Source: Mycoemilia scoparia
Taxonomy: Eukaryota; Kickxellomycota; Kickxellomycetes; Kickxellales; Kickxellaceae
Direction of reading: 5' to 3'
Assembly (NCBI GenBank): GCA_027575805.1
Contig: JANBPU010000043.1
Coordinates: 1-64,000 of the forward strand
DNA: 64,000 bases
A program made the translations under genes and the position numbers. Within the stretch, counting starts at the first letter, position 1. The number at the start of each line of letters is the position of its first letter. Under the pieces are notes generated by a model, which saw only the letters and a program-made list of their open reading frames with translations, did not search any database and was not told the origin of the DNA. Below, one piece after another: positions 57,282 through 64,000 of this stretch.

Positions 57282-57911
57282 ATGTCTTCTCTCATACTAC
57301 GGAGGAACCCCCCAAAAGCATCTTCGGCTAAATCTCACCTTGATTCATATGTGAGTGGCCTTGAGATGGTTACAGATCAAGAAATGGCCATTATGAAAGA
57401 TTTCAAAGAGCTCCAAAGTCTGTTTAAGGGCTTCATTACGAATGGTGTCTCGGATGATTCATATCCTGGCCTAATTTCTGGAATAAACAATTATTCCAAT
57501 GAATTCTCTGAGAAGCTCAGTGGTTTTGACAATGAAGGGTTGAGGAAAATCTTCTCGGCTATTCTTCCGTTAACTAAGGATGTTGAAACAACAATGGCAG
57601 ATAAAGCTGGTTCTACCAAGCAACTTTATGAGGCACTTTCCAAACTCTGCGGAGAAAAAAACCTAGGCATTGATCACGATGCACATAAATCACTATCATC
57701 AGCTACCGCTGCTTTTGGTGATTTGGATACTTGTTTGAAAAACGTGACAGGAGAGATGGGCCGTTTAGAAAAAGAGCTGAAATCCCATTCTATCTATTTG
57801 GATTATTATAAGGGAATGGTATGTCGCCTTTATAGCTATTCCATTCACTTTGGATTGGCATTGGGGACATTTACCACATCCCATGACAGCTGTTTGAAGA
57901 TAATTGAGTAG
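57282..57911 (+). CDS. Helical orphan protein, possibly BAR-like
   Basis: 209 residues if unspliced. No motif I can name. Nearly all of residues 20-180 look helical with heptad-like leucines (LKNVTGEMGRLEKELKSHSI) and short loops, as in BAR-domain or four-helix membrane-associated proteins. A GTATGT donor at 57819 and a CAG acceptor ending at 57889 would remove 71 bases and replace the C-terminal 30 residues with the short end MLFEDN, stopping at 57907. The spliced form looks more natural because the unspliced tail is hydrophobic and irregular. A strong TATA box supports expression. Confidence 0.6.
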   Translation: MSSLILRRNPPKASSAKSHLDSYVSGLEMVTDQEMAIMKDFKELQSLFKGFITNGVSDDSYPGLISGINNYSNEFSEKLSGFDNEGLRKIFSAILPLTKDVETTMADKAGSTKQLYEALSKLCGEKNLGIDHDAHKSLSSATAAFGDLDTCLKNVTGEMGRLEKELKSHSIYLDYYKGMVCRLYSYSIHFGLALGTFTTSHDSCLKIIE

Positions 57912-58336
57912 GGAGCTTGAACAAAAGAAATCTGATTCAACCCGAGTCTCAGTTATTTAAAAAGCATTCCTTTTTCTTTTTTATTATATTTTAAAGCATT
58001 TAAGAAGTTATGCCATTGTGCTAACCAGCTTCTTAATCAAATAAAATATTTGTTAAAAAGTTATGTCAACATTTTTTATCACAAAAATGAATAGAAAACA
58101 GATTTGGTTCATATTCTTGAACTTGTTTTATAAAAATTAATCGTTCAGGTATATTTTTTACGGTGATTCTTATAATTATTGCTAATACTCATCAGTTTCA
58201 TTACAATAGGAAGTCACGAAATATGTGTACCGATAAAATCTCAGTATAGTTGAAATCCACAAGTGGTCAAATATGAAGTATACAACAAAATTAACATGTC
58301 CTCATACTTTGGGCTTTTCATCAGCCATCAAGAAGG

Positions 58337-58675
58337 TGTTGCAATATCATACCATGGGCTTAGGACAACATACTTCACAGCGGGTATTTATAATTGCCTT
58401 AAAGAGAACAGTATCTGAAGCCCCTTTTACGGTCATTTTGGTGAACCACCGAGTATGATCTTACATGCAATAGATTAGGGACATCGCAGCACAATTTTGC
58501 CAGATAGCTATTGGGATCATCTATATAAAAAGGAAGAAGGGAGTATGTAAGTTAATCCTTAGTAGTCTTATTTCTATTTTACACATCCAGTCTACATATA
58601 GTTTTATTACTTCCTTAATAAAACATACATCCGCTAGTTCTCTTCTTTTATAAGTGTTGCACTGCTTATATCACA
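58337..58675 (+). mobile_element. Solo LTR-like repeat, copy 2
   Basis: Begins TGTTGCAATATCATACC and ends TTGCACTGCTTATATCACA. Collinear with 27972-28321, for example GAGTATGATCTTACATGCAA and TTAATCCTTAGTAGTCTTAT. Contains a TATA-like TCTATATAAAAAGG. No clear target duplication. Confidence 0.6.
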
Positions 58676-58689
58676 AGATTTCAGCTGTA

Positions 58690-58805
58690 ATCAAATGTAT
58701 GGTAGGCAGAAATGGGTTCCATGAGTTTGATCTAATCACAGGTCATTTAATATGGAACTTCTGGTAAGCTATTTTTGTTTAATACTTTAAATCCAGAACT
58801 TTACA
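58690..58805 (+). mobile_element. Element B, partial copy
   Basis: TGGTAGGCAGAAATGGGTTC and GGAACTTCTGGTAAGC with later CCAGAACTTTAC. Both ends decayed. Confidence 0.5.
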
Positions 58806-59588
58806 ACATTCGCAGGCTATACTCTTGTTGAATATAGGAAGCAAAGAGTATTGGAATGTAGATACCTCAGGAACAAACCCAGGGGGTATATCTGGTGTAT
58901 CACCCTCTACATACCGCTCCCTTTTTATATATCAGATACCCGTTTATTTTATATGATCTATATAAAGGGTATGGGCCACACTCATACACAGAATAAACTT
59001 ATCTCCAAACAACAAAGAGCGTAAATTCATTGTAAGTAACAGTTATAGAAACTCTGGATTGTCAAACTCCACAGCTCGCACCCAAAGGCTTTAAATTAAG
59101 TCCTAAAAGAAATTAAGTATTCACAAAGAAAAATAAATGCAGAAACCAACAAGTCAAAAGAGAATGTTTTGCCAAAAATCGGGGGATTTTACTATTGAAG
59201 TCAGAGTTAACAATGAGATCACTATCAAAGAAATTGGATACAAAGACAAAAAGGCCAAACCATATCAATGTTGCAAACACTTCATAAACATTTTATGCAC
59301 CAATCATCTGGGGATGCCATGATCGGGTATGTCCCCAGATTTCATAGCCAATGCATGGTGGTGGCTGTATTGACACATATGCATACAACATTTATCTCTG
59401 TGGTCTATAGAAAGCATAAAAGCATGCAAACTTGCAGCACTCGATTATACAAAACATCTCTTCAAACCACCAAAACTTCTTTTCCTCTAAATCTCACAAT
59501 CCAACAGCTGTAACGAACATTTTCAGCTCGCTATTCTCTTAATATTCATCGCACAGCTGGTCTCTCTCTCTCTAGCCCCTCCAGAAAA

Positions 59589-59888
59589 ATGAAATCGTTC
59601 GCCTTCGTTCTTACCTTTTGCGTTCTCGCCATATCCAGTCTCTCTCTAACAAAAGCATACGATTCTTCTGATAGTTATGCCACATGTAACATAAAAACTT
59701 CGCCTTACACCAGTATTCCCGATGCCACAAAGGCTGCTTGTAGGGCTGGTGCTAATTATGGTTGGAAGTATCAGTTGGTGAGCAACGAGATTAGATGTTT
59801 CGATATAAACTATGTTAAAGAACAAGCACATCTCTTTACTCAAGAATGTCAAAAACGCGGTGCGATTGCTTCTTTCTCTGGTTATTAA
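59589..59888 (+). CDS. Small secreted cysteine-containing protein
   Basis: 99 residues. Residues 1-23 form a textbook signal peptide (Lys at 3, hydrophobic FAFVLTFCVLAISSLSL, cut near TKA-YD). The mature part has four cysteines (ATCNI, KAACRAG, IRCFD, QECQKRG), enough for two disulfides, no membrane segment and no dibasic cleavage repeat. No family recognised. Small secreted proteins of this kind in fungi act at the cell surface or toward a host or substrate, but nothing here says which. A CT-rich leader precedes the ATG. Confidence 0.7.
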   Translation: MKSFAFVLTFCVLAISSLSLTKAYDSSDSYATCNIKTSPYTSIPDATKAACRAGANYGWKYQLVSNEIRCFDINYVKEQAHLFTQECQKRGAIASFSGY

Positions 59889-60078
59889 TAATGTACAAGC
59901 ATCAAATAGTTGTTCCTTCTGCTCTGCTTGTCTATTCATCGAACTTGAGTAGTTTTATAGCTTGTAATACTTTTTTAAACTGCATTTTTGAATTTTATAA
60001 ACCCAATATCTTTATGACATTTATTAAGAAAAATTAAAAACTGAAATTGGCATTTTGAGTAGGGAAAGTTTCTTGATA

Positions 60079-60198
60079 TTAGATCATAATTTTTGAAGGA
60101 TGAATTTTGGTGGCCACTGATTATAGGCGCTATCACAGCCAAATGGATATCCAGTTTTACTAGTAAACATTTACCCTTCAAAATTTATTGCCCATATG
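60079..60198 (+). mobile_element. Element A, full-length copy
   Basis: TAGATCATAATTTTTGAAGG at the left, with the outermost bases changed; AAATGGATATCCAGTTTTAC in the core; TTACCCTTCAAAATTTATTG then CCCATATG at the right. Confidence 0.8.
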
Positions 60199-60332
60199 GT
60201 CGAAGTTCACATCTCCTTAGACAAAAAGTCCCCCCTCCAGGAATTGGATATGAAATGACTGGTGATTTGGCCAAAACCTGAGAACCCATTCCATCTATTT
60301 GGCACCTGATCACTAGTGAAATATTACCACTT
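60193..60332 (-). mobile_element. Element B, full-length copy
   Basis: ATATGGTCGAAGTTCACATC, CCAGGAATTGGATATGAAAT, TTGGCCAAAACCTGAGAACC and CTGATCACTAGTGAAATATT then ACCAC. Reverse orientation to the 28.5 kb copy. Confidence 0.75.
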
Positions 60333-60497
60333 GGCTACTCATAAGCTAATATATAATTCAAGTGGATTAAGATTAGCAACAAATGAGTTTTCTAATGTTA
60401 AATTGCTGCACATTTAATATCAATTTTATCTGTGTATTTTACTTCAAATATACACTAATAGTTAACAAACATTCATAGGGCCAAGTAGTTTAAAAAT

Positions 60498-60757
60498 ATG
60501 AAATCGTGTGGTATTGGATTCTTAATATTCAATATTGTACTGGAACTTTTTATTGCTGCTCACACCAGTTTCATCACTAAAGAGTATAATGGTGACTTTA
60601 TCGGCCCCACTGGAGATGGTCCTGGTAAGCCAACTACCGATATTGTCCTGGTCTACCTTTCTACTATTGATATATGCTGAATCCTACCCAACACATACAC
60701 AAATCAAACTTCTTTTTATTAGCAGCAATAATAGAGCCATATATATTACACATGTGA
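60498..60757 (+). CDS. Possible small secreted peptide
   Basis: Exon 1 60498-60624 encodes a signal-peptide-like start (CGIGFLIFNIVLELFIAA) and a short polar segment ending GPTGDGP. A GTAAGC donor and a TTTTTATTAG acceptor (exon 2 from 60723) give a 53-residue product ending at 60757. Unspliced, the frame gives 60 residues to 60680. No family recognised. Small size and lack of conservation evidence make this tentative. Confidence 0.35.
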
Positions 60758-60879
60758 GAGAAAAAATGCATAACTTTGGTACTGACCCATTCACTCCTAA
60801 GACCCCATTTCTGTAGATGCTCAATAAGTTCATCAACATCGTACGAAGTGTTATCTTCCTGAGATTGAAATCTGGCCAT
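60664..60879 (-). CDS. Possible short orphan on the opposite strand
   Basis: 71 residues starting MARFQSQEDNTSYDVDELIE. The first 30 residues look like a real acidic helix, while the rest is Cys and hydrophobic-rich and may be intron (a GTCAGT donor follows SEW at about 60787). It overlaps the + candidate, so at most one of the two is likely complete as drawn. Confidence 0.25.
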   Translation of the reverse strand: MARFQSQEDNTSYDVDELIEHLQKWGLRSEWVSTKVMHFFSHMCNIYGSIIAANKKKFDLCMCWVGFSIYQ

Positions 60880-62100
60880 CGTTTTTGAACTTATTTCTTG
60901 GGTTGTGTTAGTGGCACTATACTTGTGTTACAGTTGTATAGCGATATTCGTTCTGGAGGGCTAGAATCAATAGAATCTAGCTTGTTAGCCAAAATTGCCT
61001 GTTTGTCGGTTAGTTTATTTGGAATAAATTGTCAAGAAAGTAATTGATGATATAGAACCATTCATTTGCAGAGGTATCAACTCCCTTTATATGCATTCCA
61101 TGTAGCTCCGGTATGTGTTTTTTTGTTAGAGACTAAATGTTGAAACTAAATTTTATTTTCAAGTATTGCATAATATTTCCAAAAGTGCCACATTTTTATA
61201 TAAATTTTCAAAATTGCCCGTACTTTTTAAAAAATTATTTCAAAATCATCAAACTTTTTATAAAATTGTTTCAAAATTACCCACCTCCCTTTCCTCTTCC
61301 ACTTAAATGGTTAAGCTTCATGCTACCCTAAGCAAAAAGGCCCCCCCCCCAGGAATTGCATAGAAAATGGCTCATGATTGGGCCAAAATCTGAGAACCCA
61401 TATATGTCTATTTTACACATGATTAGTAGCGAAATATCACCAATTTTTCAAATATAAGTGGGGGCAATTTTAGAAACATTATGCAAAAGTGGTGTAATTA
61501 TAGAAATGCCACTAAAATATAACATGAAATTTTAATACATGCGCGATAACAGCCTTGATAAATTTGAGTATGCCATGAATTTGGTAGGGCTTTGGGTTTG
61601 GTGCCCATTAATTAGTTCCAATACTATCAACAGTAGCTGTATGCTTAAGCATAGCTGGAGTCAAAGTAAATGAGGTGTTTTCAATAATTAGCTTTGCCAT
61701 TTTAATAATCGTGACCTTTAACGTACTGTTGTTAAACAGCCGTCTAAACAATAATGCGGTATAAAAACTAAATATTTGTTTAACCAATGCTTGATAGGTC
61801 TGTGTTCATGCAGATATCATAACCATGATAAATCATATGCCTGGTGGGTTAGCTTATAAAGTATACATAAAACATTAACTTTGTATTATTAGCCACGTAT
61901 TTGTCAGTCTTATTATCAACATGCATTTGGCAATACAAATGGGTATTGTAAGGCTGTGCGCACTATTTTATGGATTGTGGTTTATTATTGCTGATTGTAG
62001 ATTTATTCTGAAACACTGGAAATGATATTGGCATAAAATAAGAAGGGAAGTATAGAGAGTACCCGTTTCTATATGGACGCCACCTATGAGTTGAATCAAG
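60880..62100. other. Intergenic, no supported gene
   Basis: Contains an AT-rich degenerate repeat of TTTTCAAAATTRCC-type units at about 61195-61290 and the B copy listed next. A frame at 61137 is low-complexity and not credible. Confidence 0.45.
61327..61457 (-). mobile_element. Element B, decayed copy
   Basis: CAGGAATTGCATAGAAAATG, GATTGGGCCAAAATCTGAGA, and TTAGTAGCGAAATATCACCA. A run of ten C residues interrupts the left part. Confidence 0.65.
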
Positions 62101-62387
62101 CTATTCCTTCTTGGAACTATCACGAGGAATGGGCTCTTCGTCTATCAAGTAAAGACCGTAGGCCACGCCAAGAATCGAAAGCCCGCCGACGCCCCAGTAT
62201 TGGAGAATAGTCGTGCCCTGGTCCTTCCCAGCCTTTGTGGAAGCAAAGCGCACGTTCTAAAGAAACACAATATTACATAACCTGACTATAGCGTATATTT
62301 GACATGGTACAATATTGGAAGGAACACAGAGAATATATCAGTGGCACTTACGCGGATGACAGGAGCAAGTCGAGAAATATTGAGCAT
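62101..62387 (-). CDS. Small mitochondrial-type single-pass membrane protein
   Basis: Two exons on -: 62387-62352 (12 codons) and 62256-62101; 63 residues. The start MLNISRLAPVIRNVRFASTK is a typical mitochondrial presequence (basic, with RFAS cleavage-like context). One membrane helix follows (YWGVGGLSILGVAYGLYLI) and then a short acidic and basic tail. Splice signals are clean (CGC then GTAAGT; TTTAG then AACGTG). Size and layout resemble small subunits of respiratory complexes, such as the COX7a-type or ATP synthase accessory subunits, but I cannot assign one. GC content is higher than its flanks. Confidence 0.65.
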
Positions 62388-63265
62388 AATGTCTAGTATA
62401 CAAGTATAGCGATAATAATAATAATGGTGGTGGTGATAATAAAGAAAGATTGCGCTAACCCTCATCTGCTTGAGAGACGTAGCTGGAGGTGTTTATATGT
62501 CATTTGAACAGTGAAATGCAGGCAACGTGGCAGTAACATCACCACCACTCCTTTTACAACCCTTCTCTCTGTGCTGAATCAAATTCACAACACAGGGGAC
62601 AATTGAGGTCACACGCCTGCTGCGTCCATCATATAAATCACGATTGTTCATTACCCACCAACATGCAATGTGGATTTGAACTAAAAGCCAGGTTTACGAT
62701 TCTAGAGCTGCTTCGTCATCAGTGCTTTGGCCAAGTGGTTTACTTGGCAGTCAGCTCACCATTACCCAATGATCATAATAAACATTCATTTGAACACATC
62801 TTATAGGAAATACGTTATATTCCAGGTTTATTGGATGATCAGTTTAAACCATTATTTGAGCAGGTAACCAAAAGCCGTCTTCATTATGACTTTGGATGCT
62901 AGATATTGATATTTCCAATCATCCAAAACACAAAAGGAAAAATGGTATTAGGTGATTTGCATGTTCTCCATCAAGAGTGTTGTAGCAAGCTGTACTCCAA
63001 TGCCTCTGGCAAATTTGGCTCATAAGCCATACATTTTAGGGTAATATTGAAGATATTGTTTTAGCACAATTCTAGAGGAGAATAATATTTACACTACTCA
63101 GTCCTGTGGCAGATTAACTCTGGGTTTGTGAGATCAATAGTACCTTGATGATTTAATCAACTCAACAAAATATCAACATACTAGCGATATCTTTTAAAAC
63201 TTGTCACCTTCACAATTTACGATTCCCCTTTGCTTTTAAACATTTTGGTTGGATTTTCTGCAATA
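62388..63265. other. Intergenic, no supported gene
   Basis: Divergent spacer between the small mitochondrial protein and the uS2 gene. A B-box-like segment near 62664 (minus GTTCAAATCC) is not backed by a cloverleaf. Confidence 0.45.
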
Positions 63266-64000
63266 ATGATTTCCTTCCACTCGCTACACAGCAGCAAGGT
63301 TGCTGTTGTTGCCACAAACACTCGATTGGCGAAGCAAATTGCTGGCAATGTCATTGCTAGAAACTTTGGTACGAGAACACAGCACATTAATACATAATTT
63401 AAAATTCCAAGTACTCGAAAAATATCACGGATCACATAATATCCAACACTGTTGTATGTATATTTGTTTATGATTTTTGCTAGGTACCAGCATTAACCAA
63501 CAAAAGGAACAAAAGGATCACAATTCCCAGCCTAAAAATACCCACACCAATGGGGAATCTGAAAGTCCAGCGGTCTCTGATAACAGTTCCAAGGCTAACA
63601 AGCACATCAAGAAAAACCAAAATGCAAAGAACTTGTCTAAACTCCAGCAGTCAAATTTGAACGAGCATTTGCGATCACTCAGTAAGTATACAGTCGAATT
63701 CCATCAGAGACCAAGTAATATAAACCATTCTTGATATTATTACACATAATATATCTGCACCCTTTCTTCTCATTTTAATTGCAGTGCCCGAATATCACAA
63801 AGTTGGTTCCGAGAAGGCATTTGTTAGCAAGATCAGCTACCTAAGAGGTGCAAACAATGCCCCCGAATCAATAACCATGGAATCATTGGTGGCCGCTGGT
63901 ACTCACTTTGGTCACTCGAAATCCACATGGAATGCACTAAATCTTCCCTGGATCTTTGGTGAAAGACACGGTATCCATATCATCAATCTTGAACATACTA
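63266..64000 (+). CDS. MRP4: Mitochondrial ribosomal protein uS2 (partial)
   Basis: Exons 63266-63368, 63484-63681 and 63785 onward; cut by the window end at residue about 172. Exon 1 (MISFHSLHSSKVAVVATNTR and on to ARNFG) is a mitochondrial presequence without acidic residues. Exon 2 is a hydrophilic Asn/Lys/Gln-rich linker. Exon 3 enters the uS2 fold: ESLVAAGTHFGHSKSTWN, LPWIFGERHGIHIINLEHT, matching the family motif L-x-A-G-x-HFGH...W-N...IFG-x-R-x-GIHII-x-LE. It is a component of the small mitochondrial ribosomal subunit. Introns GT-AG, in frame. The first exon and linker would be missed if the gene were started at exon 3. Confidence 0.9.

Larger units (their letters stand above)
57912..59588. 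other. Intergenic with solo LTR-like repeat and element B
   Basis: 1.7 kb. Short open frames at 58273, 59137 and 59268 have no support. The CT-rich stretch before 59589 (CTCTCTCTCTAG) is probably the leader of the secreted protein gene. Confidence 0.5.
59889..60497. other. Intergenic with adjacent A and B elements
   Basis: AT-rich spacer between two small secreted-type genes. It holds one A copy followed immediately by one B copy. No other feature seen. Confidence 0.5.

Noticed and set aside
62640..62790. tRNA-like segment on - (GTTCAAATCC near a TGGCCAA box)
   Set aside because: Anticodon and acceptor stems cannot be paired; no cloverleaf forms.

Overview
The window looks like nuclear DNA from a fungus, probably an early-diverging (zygomycete-grade) lineage. 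The DNA is AT-rich. Most genes are cut by introns of about 70-200 bases with GTAAGT/GTATGT-type donors, and intergenic stretches are full of short repeats. The gene set is eukaryotic and fungus-compatible: peroxisome import, GET-pathway cochaperone, histone chaperone, N-glycosylation, dihydrouridine and inosine tRNA modification, CoA synthesis, Rab recycling and a microtubule polymerase. Two features point away from ascomycete yeasts: a microtubule polymerase with five TOG-like arrays, and a BLOC-1 subunit 2 homologue. The lineage call is inference.

Layout, left to right. 1-5.6 kb: a membrane-anchored metallophosphatase and a seven-helix receptor, both intronless and on +. 7.7-10.7 kb: PEX5 in five exons. 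11.3-14.2 kb: an orphan 954-residue probable mitochondrial protein. 14.5-15.9 kb: an SGT2/SGTA cochaperone in six exons. 17.6-27.8 kb is mostly on -: an orphan with a degenerate RING-like finger, a BLOC1S2 homologue, ASF1, a tiny secreted precursor with KR sites, a gene-like frame broken by two TAA codons, a small orphan and the tRNA adenosine deaminase subunit TAD2. 28-37 kb: repeats, a low-complexity orphan on +, then PPCS and ALG1 on -. 37-51.6 kb on -: a DUF1295 membrane protein with a long acidic tail, Rab GDI and a 2339-residue XMAP215-family protein. 52.3-56 kb: SYS1 on + meets DUS3 on - tail to tail. 57-64 kb: a helical orphan, two or three small secreted-type proteins, a 63-residue mitochondrial-type membrane protein, and the first three exons of mitochondrial ribosomal protein uS2, cut by the window end.

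The genes do not form one pathway; they are ordinary housekeeping genes interspersed with orphans. The strongest non-genic signal is repetitive. One short inverted-repeat element family (A) occurs about thirteen times and a second (B) about eight times. They often abut each other, including an A-B-A composite and a head-to-head A-A palindrome. Two 340-350 base sequences look like solo LTRs. I found no CRISPR array, no rRNA and no convincing tRNA gene. Exon boundaries were assigned by eye from splice consensus, frame continuity and family similarity recalled from knowledge; no search or alignment was run.
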